DNA of 64,000 nucleotides from Hanleya hanleyi (lineage: Eukaryota; Mollusca; Polyplacophora; Lepidopleurida; Hanleyidae). The stretch covers positions 1-64,000 of the forward strand of contig JAVTVY010016069.1 in the NCBI GenBank assembly GCA_036873755.1. Direction: 5' to 3'. The position numbers were made by a program, and so were the translations under genes. How positions within the stretch are numbered: the first letter of the stretch is position 1; every line of letters begins with the position of its first letter. The notes under the pieces are model-generated. The model made no database searches, was not told where the DNA came from, and was given only the letters and a program-made list of their open reading frames with translations. Positions 33,298 through 44,395 of the stretch are shown piece after piece.

Positions 33298-33802
33298 GGT
33301 AAAACGGGGTAACTTTGACACAACTTTATCTCCAATCTGATTTGGAGACCAGAACCACACTATGTCAACACTGGGTACCATTAAGAGTCCACACTGGATA
33401 CATTTGGACCTGTTCAAATTATTGTTGTGATAACCACAGATATTTATTGCATGTTAATTTGAAAAAGAAGAACATGTGTCAATGTTACCCCACGGTGAAT
33501 GCCCTGGGGTAACATTGACATGCACCATCAAAGTCATAGCAAACCAGCTGGGGTAACTTTGACATATTGAGCTGGGGTATCTTGGGAATCAATGGTGAAC
33601 GTGGTGTCAAAGTTACCCCAAATACACAAAATTACTGTAAATAGTGGCCAGAAGGAAGAACTGGATAAAGCTACTATATCAATGATTAGTACTTCTAAAA
33701 TAGTATATTTTTACTATAAACTCAAAACATTACAATATGCTAATATAACTAAAACAAAAAGTTGTCAAAGTTGTCCCACTGTCAATGTTACCCGGTGTTA
33801 CC
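33298..33802. mobile_element. 505-bp MITE with TAA target duplication (PIF/Harbinger-like)
   Basis: Starts GGTAAAACGGGGTAACTTTG, and the complement of the right end starts GGTAACACCGGGTAACATTG. TAA directly flanks both ends (33295-33297, 33803-33805). Internal copies of GGGGTAAC(T/A)TTGACA occur in both orientations (33478-33620). No transposase frame. Confidence 0.75.
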
Positions 33803-33805
33803 TAA

Positions 33806-34500
33806 CACTTTATATCCGACTTGTCTCTACGTTTGTTGCGAATATTCGTGAAAGGAACAACGGTTGATTTTGAAAGGATATAATCATTATGCGCATGTCA
33901 GGATGGCTTTACGTCACCAGTCATCAATGCAACCGCAGCCGAGGAATTGACGTATGGGTAATGATCACTTCCTGTCTTATACACTCATCTATAGACGAGG
34001 TGGCATATTTTGATCAAGATTTCTGTCTGTATGTTAACTTATGTAATGTATGTAAGCTGTGAGATATCTGCAGTTCCATGACGTCAAAACGCTAAATATC
34101 ATTAAATCATTTAAAAATTGCTTTGCCCGTCTGTTTGTCCATCTTGAAGGATTATTGTCAGGTTTTAGCATATACCACTAGCAATGAAGCAGAACCCTAT
34201 TGAAAATGACTGACCTTCATCTATTTTATCATTGTCAAATTCTAGTATTGGTGATATCCTTTGACGGATTACATCCTGTGGTCTTCAGTGTACAACTGGT
34301 GATAAACTGGAAATTTTAACTGAAAAAATAGATTATCAACATCTCAACGGACAATGGTCTGTTCTCGGTTACCGCCTCAAGATGTCCGTTGATGGTGCTG
34401 AGCAAATGTTTCCACAAGCCTCAAAAGAACCGCTCCCCCATGCTCGTGTTGCGCATGAGATAAGATAGATTATTGGTAGGTCTTCGTCTGACCAAACACC
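33806..34500 (+). repeat. Duplicated block C, copy 1 (5' flank of zinc-finger gene 2)
   Basis: Matches 43805-44395, 54150-54970 and 58050-58860. Markers are GTCAGGATGGCTTTACGTCA, TAACTTATGTAA, GTTCCATGACGTCAAAACG and TCATTAAATCATTTAAAAAT. It lies directly upstream of the zinc-finger gene in units 1 and 2, so it probably holds its promoter or 5' exon, but no start site is assigned. Confidence 0.8.
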
Positions 34501-34645
34501 TGACTGTATTTCTCTGTCCATATATATAGAATATGGACAGAAAATCCACGTAGTGTTACATGTTTCGAGAGGAGAGAAAATTAATTGTTAAAAAGGGTAT
34601 TGTGTCTTTTCAGACAAGGCCGCATTAGTTTCATAGGGAAAAGAA

Positions 34646-34858
34646 ATGGAAGATGTATCAGTAAAACAGGAGGATTTTGACCAAACAGACGAATTATGGA
34701 GCCAAAGAACCAAGAATATGTCTTCGAAGGAAGAATTGAGGATCCAAGCTGGGATACACAACCATGTAACAATAAAGGAAGAGCCCGTGGTCGAGTTTGA
34801 TGTACATGCAAATGGCCAGCCACTACAGAAGATCCTTGTACATAGATCGATTAAACAA
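34646..34858 (+). CDS. Zinc-finger gene 2, first coding exon (71 codons)
   Basis: A 3' splice site (TTTTCAG ending 34613) precedes a 32-base leader and the ATG. GTAAGT follows at 34859, leaving 71 codons and phase 0. The exon encodes an acidic, unstructured N-terminus with psi-K-x-E motifs VKQE (residues 6-9) and IKEE (43-46), likely SUMO-acceptor type. It is close to the exon at 45026, which is 75 codons long, has VKRE and has lost the second motif (TKED). The 5' non-coding exon upstream could not be located. Confidence 0.82.
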
Positions 34859-35518
34859 GTAAGTCATACCAGGTGTATCCCGTGTATGTTATATTCACTG
34901 GTCAGCTATAGCACAGGGGACAAATGTTGCAAACATACATTATCTGGTCAAATATTGACCACGAGAAAGACCGTGACATACTGATTTGTCAACACTACAC
35001 AAGGATATATCAAATAGAATCGCATCTCAATATTGAAAAACTATCCAGCACACGTTCAAGTGAAGCATATTCTTATGATTCTGTCGCTGTATCCGGTGGA
35101 TACTTCATGTTGGAAACTATTGTCAGAGTCTTTGTGCAGCTGAAAAGGCTAGACACATTGTTGTTCCCAGATTTGGCTAGTGTATGCATTGTCTCGAGAA
35201 TCTTACATGGAGTTTGAACCCTTCAACAACCACCCACTCACCCCGCCCAGACACTTTACTGGCAGGGCTGATAAGTGTCCAGGAGAAAAGAAGCTGTGAG
35301 AACTCTTCGTGACCTGGCACATGCAGGCAATGTCTTGATATGAGAGAAACATAATCGAAAAAGACATTAGATCGTACTCACCCACCCACTCATGTAAAAT
35401 AGCCATTTCTTCCCATGGATAATAGCTTACAGTAGTATACTGCTGATTCTTAAAATACTACGTTGACCTTGTCAGTAGTCCAATCATGATAAATAGACTG
35501 ATTGTTTTGATCTTCCAG
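34859..35518 (+). other. Intron of zinc-finger gene 2 (660 bp, phase 0)
   Basis: GTAAGTCATACC at the start and TGTTTTGATCTTCCAG at the end. Both boundaries are conserved in zinc-finger gene 3. Confidence 0.8.
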
Positions 35519-36694
35519 GAGTGTCCGGGCACAGGCAATGATACCGAACAGACCAGACTTGAGGATGATACAACTCCGATGAAAAAACCTTTTCCTGTGA
35601 ACCTGTATTGGGTCAATAATATGTGCAGAAATTATACTCCACTGAACACTGATTGTTCCAGCCCAAACACCACCTTCTTGACACATGTCCTAGAAACCCA
35701 AAACGCAGACCACTTCAGTGATAAGCTAGATCACGAGAGACCACAAACCTGCGAAAATCTATACAAATGCCCGTTATGCCCGTTTAGTTGTACCAAGAAA
35801 AGTAATATGCAGAGACATCAGAGAACTCATACTGTTGAAAAGACATACAAATGTCCATTGTGTCCGTATAGCTGTACTTGCAAACACCATCTTATTGACC
35901 ATGAGAGAACACATGCTGGTGAAAAGCCATACAAATGTTCATTATGTCCGTATAGTTGTACACAAAAACATAGACTGAAGACACATCAGAGAACTCATAC
36001 TGGTGAAAAGCCATACAAATGCTCATTATGTCCGTATAGTTGTGCACGGAAAAGTGATCTGAAGAGACATCAGAGAACTCATACTGGTGAAAAGCCATGC
36101 AAATGTTCATTATGTTCGTATAGTTGTACACGAAAACATAACCTGAAGACACATCTGAGAACTCATACTGGTGAAAAGCCATACAAATGCTCATTATGTC
36201 CGTATAGTTGTATATGGAAAGGTGATCTGAAGAGACATCAGAGAACTCATACTGGTGAAAAGCCATACAAATGTTCATTATGTCCGTATAGTTGTACTCA
36301 AAAACATAACCTGAAGTCACATCAGAAAACTCATACTGGTGAAAAGCCATACAAATGCTCATTTTGTCCGTATAGTTGTACACAGAAAAATCATCTAAAG
36401 AGACATCAGAGAACTCATACTGGTGAAAAGCCATACAGATGCGCACAGTGTGCGTATAGTTGTACACAGAAAAGTGATCTGAAGAGACATCAGAGAACTC
36501 ATACTGGTGAAAAGCCATACAAATGCTCATTATGTCCATATAGTTGTACACAGAAGACTGATCTGAAGAGACATCAGAGAACTCATACTGGTGAAAAGCC
36601 ATACAAATGCTCATTATGTCCATATAGTTGTACACAGAAAACTGATCTGAAGAGACATCAGAGAACTCATACTGGTGAAAAGCCATACGAATGA
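35519..36694 (+). CDS. Zinc-finger gene 2, main exon: 11 C2H2 fingers
   Basis: Joined to the 71-codon exon it gives about 462 residues. A leader of about 75 residues (starting ECPGTGNDTEQT) precedes 11 consecutive C2H2 fingers with [10 protein letters not shown] linkers. Nearly every finger has C-x2-C-P-Y-S-C, with an additional Cys two residues after Tyr. Helix residues at -1,2,3,6 include Q-S-D-R (finger 9), Q-T-D-R (fingers 10 and 11) and R-S-D-R (finger 4). By the usual code these favour GCA- and GCG-like triplets. Fingers 10 and 11 differ by one silent base over 84 bp, so they duplicated recently. The frame stops at 36692 where TGA replaces the first Cys codon of a twelfth finger. Confidence 0.9.
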   Translation, partial: ECPGTGNDTEQTRLEDDTTPMKKPFPVNLYWVNNMCRNYTPLNTDCSSPNTTFLTHVLETQNADHFSDKLDHERPQTCENLYKCPLCPFSCTKKSNMQRHQRTHTVEKTYKCPLCPYSCTCKHHLIDHERTHAGEKPYKCSLCPYSCTQKHRLKTHQRTHTGEKPYKCSLCPYSCARKSDLKRHQRTHTGEKPCKCSLCSYSCTRKHNLKTHLRTHTGEKPYKCSLCPYSCIWKGDLKRHQRTHTGEKPYKCSLCPYSCTQKHNLKSHQKTHTGEKPYKCSFCPYSCTQKNHLKRHQRTHTGEKPYRCAQCAYSCTQKSDLKRHQRTHTGEKPYKCSLCPYSCTQKTDLKRHQRTHTGEKPYKCSLCPYSCTQKTDLKRHQRTHTGEKPYE

Positions 36695-36790
36695 TCATTG
36701 TGTCCATATAGCTGTGCCCGGAAAGACCTTCTCATTTACCAGGAGAGAACATGGTTCATACTCCATGTAAGAATCACCAGACAATGCATA
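36695..36790 (+). pseudogene. Remnant twelfth finger after the stop of zinc-finger gene 2
   Basis: Immediately after the stop the same frame continues SLCPYSCARKDLLIYQERT, i.e. a finger missing its first Cys (TGA) and its His pair. Further sequence loses similarity. Confidence 0.7.
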
Positions 36791-37420
36791 CAATAGCCAA
36801 GTCTGGGGACAACAATGTGTCTAGACTTGTGCCTTTTCAGCGACGCAAAGACCCAGACAATAGCCTCCTGAATGAAGTATCTACCGAGAACATATACCGA
36901 CGAAAAGACATACAAATGTTCATTATTTCCGTAATGCTTCATTTATATTTCATTATCCATTTTTTTCCCACAATTCATTATTTGATTAACCTTATGGTTT
37001 AAAAAATGGATTGAAAGGACATTGATACAATCAGAGAATATATGCTACCATCAGTATGATGTGATACCGTATAGAGAATTGCAAGGAATGTAACACTGAT
37101 ACCCCTTACCTTGCAGGCCTGCATATTGCATGCCATATGTTGACCATTCAAAAGATAAAAGTGGTTGACTTATTGCATAATAAACTTTACATAAAGAGAC
37201 CTGTAGACTGCTTGTATCAACAAAGTAAACTCTTTCTTTCCAGAAGCAGTGCTTCTTCTCATTCTAATAATGATATAATAATTTGACCCTGTTCATTGGT
37301 ATGGCTATCTGAATTACATTTCTTTAATCTCCAGTAGCTGTGAGGCCCTGGGCTTCCACATGTCTGGAGAGGCATTCTGGTCAATTTTGTCAATAAGAAA
37401 AATCACAAATTATCACTCGG
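36791..37420. other. 3' flank of zinc-finger gene 2
   Basis: No confident polyadenylation site or other gene was assigned. Confidence 0.4.
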
Positions 37421-37424
37421 TTAA

Positions 37425-38541
37425 GGATAGCTATCCCCTTAGAGGCAGTTTTTGCACCCCCATGACAATTTGTCGTCTGTATCAATAAATATACAAGATA
37501 ACCATAATAAACTATATATTTTATGAAAGCATACATCCAACTATATGATTTGTATAACTGACGCTGCTACTGTGTAGAAAATATTCTAATTTTAAAGAAT
37601 TGAAATGAAAACAATAGCGTCCATTTTTCAATTGAAATTTCTGAAAAATTGTTGGTCTTGTTTCAACTTTGATGGTATACCCTGGTAGGAGACAACTCGA
37701 ACTAGTCAACTTTATCTCATTTTTTTTTTATTTTTGCCTGGTTTTGTCTTTTATAGCTATTTTACTGAAATAAATTAAAAAAAGTTACTTTTTTACGGTC
37801 GTTCGTCTTAAAAGTTAAATAATTAAAAACCTAATCCGAATTTACAAAAAGTGAGATAATGTTTACTAGATCACCTTATAAGTAACAAGCATGCCAAATT
37901 TCAAAAGCGTAGCATGGATACTTTTCGAGAAATGAACGTTTAAATCTCGGATTTTGTACAAAAATGAAGGGCTAGAAATCGGGCAAAATGTGTCCAGCTA
38001 TACATCTGATGAATTAATCCCTATTTTTTGCTTGAATTCTATTGTCAAATACATTTTTAATCTCTCTAATGGGACTTACTCGAATTCCTGTTTATTCTGG
38101 ATAACTATTATACTTAGGTTTTCTTCGTCAAGTCGGCTGAAAGTTCAATTTAAACTTAAAAAACCTGCTAAAACTTGTTCACACCTGTGTAGATTACTTC
38201 ACGTCGGGTGTCTGAGTAAAGTGTCACTGTCATAATTAGGAACAAAATTAAGGATGTTTGCATGGTTTTGATCATAAGGGGGTACACTTATGTAAATAAG
38301 TAGGACTAATAGATAATTAGCTTACCATACGGGAAATTTAGCACAAAAAAATAATAGTAGCCAAGCCCAAGCTGAGGCAATCTGTTTAATTGTTCCAGTT
38401 CCTCGGAAACTAAATGTTAAATGCTAATATTGAAGCACTTCTATTTATAATTTTTATTTCATTTCTTCACCAAATAGTGAATATTTGAATGAAGAAATAA
38501 AAAAAATGACCAATTTTGACCCTCTAAGAGGATAGCTATCC
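37425..38541. mobile_element. 1117-bp element with TTAA target duplication
   Basis: Ends GGATAGCTATCCCCTTAGAGG-like (left) and CTCTAAGAGGATAGCTATCC (right) are inverted repeats, and each contains the perfect palindrome GGATAGCTATCC. TTAA flanks both ends (37421-37424, 38542-38545). TTAA duplications are typical of piggyBac and Kolobok elements. No transposase is encoded. It is absent at the matching place downstream of zinc-finger gene 3, so it inserted after the duplication. Confidence 0.82.
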
Positions 38542-38859
38542 TTAATGCTCTGTTTTTATATGTGGAGGTCCCTAGAATTTGTTCAAACTCGAGATATGAA
38601 ATGGCACATTCCTTTGCATTTTGACAACATAATTACAACTGTTGATAACTATTTATGGACTGAAAAAGTAGAATGATTTTTAAAGTAGAACTTCTACATG
38701 CCTGTCATATGGTACGTTCCATCTGGGAAATTCTTATATTTAATTTAAGTAAAATGGCGAGTTCTGTTGCATTTTTACAGAATATTTGGGCTTAAAGGTA
38801 ATCTGTAATGATGACTCAAATGGAACTGAATTGTCCATGTCATCTGTCGGTCCGTCTAT

Positions 38860-40260
38860 CAATTTTTGACGGACTAGAAGCCTATCCCAGTTGACAACCT
38901 ATTTTTCGAAGGTTATATATTGTATATTATGATATAACATGAACTCCTCATCACCATCGTTGTGGCTGTGATCTTCCAGGTTAATCTACCAAAATTTGCG
39001 TATGTTGCAAGAGACTTATGCTTCAGCAGTAACTTAAAACCAAGCCGTATCGTCTGACCTAGTGAAACATCCCCTATATCCAAGCTCTGACATACCACAT
39101 CACTGTCGGAATATCGGTATCGAGACACAGTGATGGACCACACCAATGAAGATGTCCGATTTATGTTGAATGTCTTTATTGCCCAAGTACTATTAGCAGC
39201 ATTTTCAACAACAATAATTCGCTGACTTCCTGTGAAACATCATCGTGAAAGGTATTTATTTTTGTTGTGTGCCATTTTTATTTGCCGGTGTGGAGGCTTG
39301 AAATGTCCGGTAGCTAAGAGTGTCCGTCTTCTATCTTCTAACCCAGGTAGGACACTTTTCCCCGCATTGGGGACAAGTGTCCGTCCTTGGTTGCAATAGA
39401 AAAGGATATGAAACGGGACACTCATCACCAGGATATTCGTATCCATCACACCGGCATTGTTCAGATAGAATACTACAACCGAATTCATACAATCAGAAAT
39501 AAAAAAGGGGTTGAAATTTTTATGTACATATTTGTGTAGCAAAAAAAATAAGCAGTTTGAAATTTTATTTTGTCTGCATGCCCGTGAAACACACAATCAA
39601 GTTGGTGTTGCCTCACGCTAGGTTTCGCCCATTGGTAAAGAAATCTCTTCTCAGTGGCAGTACTACTGGGGATGATTCCCCATTGCTGATCCCCAGGAGT
39701 ATGTGCCTCATCTGTCTCATCCTAAAAACAAATTCCCACTCCTAACAGAGGGTGTGCCCAAATTTGGAAGATCTAAAGCCCTGTGAATACCAAATTATGT
39801 GTTAAACATGTATTCGGGTGAATTGGTCTTCTTCTGTTTTTCACATGAGCTTTCATTGAACATTTGCGTAGATATATTCTAGTCTTTAGTGTAACAGTAC
39901 ATTTAGTGCGATATTGTTATATTGAGTAACTTTATTTTATGCATCACTACACCCTGAGGGTTTTCGCAGCAGGTGTTTCCAGTTCAAGCTGATCTTTGCT
40001 AGCGTATCTATTTTGATTCCGTAGAGAAGACGTCTCTTGCTCATCATACTCATCAGCACTGTGAACGTTTGGCCCGGGATCAATTTGACTCAAACTTTGA
40101 GCAAGCACGACAAAACATTGCCTAGTATGACGCGCGCCACCTAGCCGCATGTGCACCGGCATTTCCAAGAAGATCATTCTATTTCACACTTCGACATTAT
40201 TTCCTAGTCCATTATGTATTTGTTATAGAGAAAATAGCACTATTAGAATATCTGAACGTC
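38860..40260. repeat. Duplicated block D, copy 1
   Basis: Matches 47690-48980. Markers are GCCTATCCCAGTTGACAACC, GACATACCACATCACTGTCG, AAGTTGGTGTTGCCTCACGC, GCATCACTACACCCTGAGGG and TTTGACTCAAAC. It contains an additional 180-bp stretch (39285-39464) absent from copy 2. A short plus-strand frame around 39590-39740 matches 48280-48479 but is frameshifted here. Confidence 0.8.
39285..39464. mobile_element. Possible 180-bp insertion with CCGGTGTG ends
   Basis: Present in block D copy 1 but absent from copy 2 (near 48113). CCGGTGTG on the left is mirrored by CACACCGG on the right. A target duplication is not clear. Confidence 0.45.
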
Positions 40261-40783
40261 TAACCACATGATAGACCAAATATGCATTTTTGGTATATGT
40301 CACGATGACGTAACCAGAGCGGACATATTTGTTTATTTTTTTTTTTCACATTTTCTGGTAGATCCTGCTCCCAAGATATATAGTGGGAAATTTCCATCTC
40401 TAGACCATTCCCCATTGTTTGTGGTAACTACACATCAAAGTGTGCAGTTCTCTGTGCGGACAATCTGTCTTAGTAAAGTTATTTACACGTGCAGCTATTT
40501 TGGACTAACTTTGTTTAATATCCTGCGGGACTCAAGTAGCCTCGCACATGAGCTTTATGCTTAGCTCACTTTCTTTGTTTCTGTTCTTTACGTATTGTTT
40601 TTTCTTGTTTGACCCTTATTTCACTGTTCCCGAATTTAAACTTTGTCAAACCAAATCCAGTCCTCTAAGAAAATATTTGAGTAACACGGAACTGAGAGTG
40701 TTGATGTTTTCATCGACTAATTATATATGTTATCATACATCTGCATTTATCTGTACTGTATTTAAGAGTATATATTATTACAA

Positions 40784-41663
40784 ATGAATAGCTGGCAAGA
40801 ACTACCATTATACAATTATGACGATGGACCTGTAAACGAAGATCAAACCACATCCGATGACTCTTATATGGATGGCTTCGAAAGAATGTGTTTCAATCCT
40901 GTACAATTGAATATTCCTGACCAGTCACCTTATTTGACTGATGATAATGATGGCGAACGTTCCCACTGGCACTCGGTTAATAACTTTCAGTCTGATTATT
41001 ATTTTGAAAATTATGTTAAATCACTGTTAGGGTTAGGGTTAGGGTTAGGGTTCCATATCAACGCTAGAAGCCTCAAAAAGCACTGCACTGAAATCACTGC
41101 CCTTCTTCATAATATCAACCACAAGTTTTCCATCACTGGTGTTTCAGAAAGCTGGTTAGACCCAAATACAGAAACTCTGTACGATATACCAGGCTACACA
41201 CCATATCCCTTACCTAGAGAAGCCAAAAAAGGAGGCGGTATTATAATCTACGTACGGAATGACATCACTAAATGCTCAATACGTAAAGACCTATCCACAG
41301 CTTATCTTAATAATGAATATGAATCATTATTTGTGGAAGTCACACTTGATAGTAGAACATATGTATTAGGTCTTATTTACCGCCACCCTGGAAAATGCCT
41401 CAACTATTTCAATGCAGCTCTCACAAACCTTCTAAATATGCTAAAACCTGAAAAAAAAACAATGTATACTGATGGGTGATTTCAATATTGATCTCCTAAA
41501 GACAGACACCCACGGCCCTAGCAAACAATTCTTTGAAACGTTAAAATCATTCTATTTTTATCCCAAAATAACAAAACCTACTCGGGTAAAATCACAATCA
41601 GCTACTCTCATTGACAATATATTTATGTGTTCTCTTGCTCCCCCAGTCCAAGGTAGAATTTAG
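40784..41663 (+). pseudogene. LINE ORF2 5' part: N-terminus and endonuclease domain
   Basis: After an acidic N-terminal stretch of about 80 residues, the frame carries AP-type endonuclease motifs: INARSL with the metal-binding Asn, SESWLD with the catalytic Glu, GLIYRHPG, GDFNIDLL with Asp and Asn, and ATLIDNIF. In a live element this domain nicks target DNA. A frameshift at the A run near 41451-41459 separates the Asp motif from the first part, and the frame ends before the expected S-D-H motif. The sequence then runs into block A. Four TTAGGG repeats sit in frame just before INARSL (41027-41050). A jockey/CR1-like clade is likely but not proven. Confidence 0.78.
41027..41050 (+). repeat. 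(TTAGGG)4 inside a LINE open frame
   Basis: Four exact metazoan telomere repeats, with TT following, are translated as Leu-Gly repeats within the LINE frame. Confidence 0.9.
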
Positions 41664-42600
41664 ATTGTAAGTATGTTGATTTATTTCAGTTAAGAATCGT
41701 TAGATTGCATGTTTTCAATTTACGCAAGTATTAAAGGTAATGCCTGTTGTGAATTGTTAATAATGAAACTTCTCGCCTTAAATACTTTGTGGAACATATA
41801 ACACAGGAAAACTTTACAAAAGGATGAATTTTGTCCAATTTTGCGGTTTCTATAGATTAATCGTGTGTATTGTGAAATTCAGCTGCCGTATCGATCATAA
41901 TATTGTAAGGATAGATATAAACTATTAATCTACATATATTTGGCATTCCAACTCAATAAATTGTTTGTCCATTTTCAATAGAGGTCTGAATAAAATATAT
42001 TCGAAAGCTTCCGAGAAGAAAATAAGTTTTGTCCGCTGGATAGTTAAAAACAAATTCCGAATCATTTCCTAGTTCAGAAATTAGATCGTATTGGGCACGT
42101 CCAATTTGTTGTGGCGCGTTCATCGCTGATTGTTGCAGGAAAGTTCTTCAAGTTTTCTTTATTCTGTTACTTCTATATTCTGAACGGGACAAGTGAGTAA
42201 TTATTCTGGAAAAGTATAGCTCATTGGTGTATAGAATATGAAGAAACATAATCGAACTCTTTGACATAGTCTCGAATATCAATTTTCGGCATATCACGTT
42301 GGACAGATCATTTTATTTTGAAAATTACTGACAAGCGTATGCTGAAGAAAAATAATTTGTGTGTGGAGTGCATTTAGTTTCTGCACTTGTAATGTTAAAT
42401 GGACGTTTCTGGACGTGTTACTGTTAATTATTAAGGTACGAGCTTGTAAGTGAAAACATTACAATTAGGCTGTGTCAACTTTGGCCATTCAAAATTACAC
42501 GAAATATGGAATAAACTCCTGCAAAATAAGCTTACAGAATAAAAAGAAGGGTTATTCAGTTTCAGCGGAATATTTAGACATTTTCCTTGAATTTACCTTG
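41630..42600. repeat. Duplicated block A, copy 1
   Basis: Matches 51965-52670 and 55005-55760. Markers are GGTAGAATTTAGATTGTAAG, TTAGATTGCATGTTTTCAAT, AAATTCCGAATCATTTCC and GTTGTGGCGCGTT. Includes the last bases of the LINE frame (CTCTTGCTCCCCCA), which recur in copy 2, so LINE sequence was part of the duplicated unit. Confidence 0.8.
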
Positions 42601-42644
42601 AACTTAAGGTCATTATAATGAGTATATTATATGCTTGTCTAGAC

Positions 42645-42915
42645 CATTTTTTTTTTTTTTTTTTTGACTTTTCTACCATAACACATATTGGTGCGCATGC
42701 TATTATCAATTAAATTGAAATTTTGTGGATTTATGTTTCCAGGTGTTATTTGGCTCACTTTGGAAACTGTTAACTGGAGCAGCATTCACTGGTGAAGAAG
42801 GCAATTGGTTCCATGGGTTCACAGCACGAATACAGAAACTGTTGGCTCTAAGATTAAGCCTACGATGCTGTTTGCTCAACTTAAAGTTGAACACATGTCC
42901 AGGATCTAAATACAC
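42645..42915 (-). pseudogene. 5'-truncated LINE 3' end with poly(A)
   Basis: Minus-strand frame with RLNLRANSFCIRAVNPWNQL, the conserved C-terminal block following the reverse transcriptase in CR1/jockey-type elements (R-x-N-x-F, WN-x-LP). A stop and a 40-base 3' UTR follow, then a T run on the plus strand (42645-42665), i.e. a poly(A) tail on the minus strand. It is a dead-on-arrival insertion. Confidence 0.72.
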
Positions 42916-43800
42916 TGCAGTTACAATGCCTTCGTTGTCATACTTTTTTCGGCAGTTCTAGTAAGAGCAATACTAGGTTCAACGATACCTTGAGACCTTT
43001 GTGATGACAACAATTTAAGCTCTCAAAATATGTTGAAATATAACAAAGATACAAGCTGAAGTTTCCATGAATGGAGCAATGTTTAAACGTATTTCCAAGA
43101 AATGCTTCACCCATGTCGAATTTATACAAGAAAGCAACACATTTATTATAAATATTAGCTACCGTAGCAAAATTATTTAGCATTTACAGTATAACGGAAA
43201 ACATTCAGAAAATGTGTGTGTTGAAATCTCCAACTTTGAGGTTGAGTATTCATTATACCGGCTAGTCAGGAAATATGTCTTTGAAATGTGAAAGAGTGAC
43301 AGGTTGCGTCTGACAAACTACACTTGCTGAAAGAGTCTGGGAATTTTCACAATAATTTGGATCTGGATTCTATAGGTGACCTGTATTTATAAGCCTAGTG
43401 TTTTGATTCCTTCAGTGTTTCACAATTCTTTTCCCCAGCTGTGAAAATATATTTGCATATCAACTTGAGTATGTTCTAGACTGACAGTTTGAGCATTTGA
43501 AAGATTTAGGTGTTTTCACCATCAAAGCGTTCATTCATCGATTCGGTAAAAGTGTTTCTGTGATTTCACGCCTCCATGTCCCTTCAAACTTCAGCACGAA
43601 CAGGCGCCGCGGAGCCATATTCAAAAGTGGGGGGGGCTGACCCCTATCTCGACCATAAAGTGGGGGGGGGGGGCTGAAGTCGCCCCTAGATATGGCTTAT
43701 AACATTACAGCTCCGAGGTGTGGGAGAACGAGCCCCCCGGCTCCGCGGCCCCTGACGAACATCTGAGCTGTCCAACATGGCTCTCTGTCTCTTTCAATTA
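42880..43800. repeat. Duplicated block B, copy 1
   Basis: Matches 52790-54130 and 57000-58050. Markers are CAAAGATACAAGCT, GAAAGCAACAC, TTCAGAAAATGTGTGTGTTG, AGTGTTTCACAATTCTTTTC and CATTCATCGATTC. Contains a MITE at 43601. Confidence 0.8.
43601..43754. mobile_element. 154-bp MITE with 5-bp target duplication ACGAA
   Basis: Ends CAGGCGCCGCGGAGCC and the complement CAGGGGCCGCGGAGCC. ACGAA directly flanks both ends. Blocks B2 (near 54105) and B3 (near 58017) show the uninterrupted site TACGAAC(A/G)TCTG. Long G runs and C runs lie inside. CAGG ends plus a 5-bp duplication suggest a hAT5-type element. Confidence 0.82.
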
Positions 43801-43804
43801 CGCA

Positions 43805-44395
43805 AATCGATTTTTGTAAACACTTCACATCCGGCTTGTCTCAACGTTTTTTGCATATATTTATTAATGTGCATGCCAGGATAGCTTCACGTCACTATTG
43901 ATCAATGCAAACGCAACCGTGGAATTGGTTTGAGTAATGATCACTTCCGCACTTATACACCCGCCTATAGAGAAGACGGAATATGTTGATCACGATTTCT
44001 GTCTGAACGCATGCGCAACACGAGCTGTCTGTATATGTTAACTTATGTAACATATGTAAGCTGTGAGATACATTGTACATATTGTATCTGCCGTTCCATG
44101 ATGCCAAAACTTCAAAGATCATTAAATCATTTAAAAATTGCGTTGTCCGTCCGTCTGCCAGTCCATCTTGATTATTGGTCCAATATCTCTTGAAGGATTA
44201 TTGTCAGACTAGAAGCCTATTGAAAATGACTGACATTTATCTATTTTTTCTTGTCAAATTCTAGTGCTGGTGATATGTTTTGAAGTATTACATTCTATGA
44301 TCTTCAATTCATACGCCATGTGCAACTGGTGCTTTCCAATTTGACTGATCTGTTCTCGTCAGTACAAAAACACCACCACCATACATTATCAACCT
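43805..44395 (+). repeat. Duplicated block C, copy 2
   Basis: 5' flank of zinc-finger gene 3, matching the other block C copies through GATCATTAAATCATTTAAAA and AATTCTAGTGCTGGTGATAT. It ends near TTATCAACCTCTCAATGG, after which the units diverge until shortly before the gene. Confidence 0.78.

Noticed and set aside
35892..36707. 271-codon minus-strand open frame with repeating IMSICMAFHQYEFSDVSSD-type units
   Set aside because: It is the antisense of the zinc-finger array of gene 2. The 84-bp period keeps the opposite frame open, and similar antisense frames lie under genes 1 and 3.
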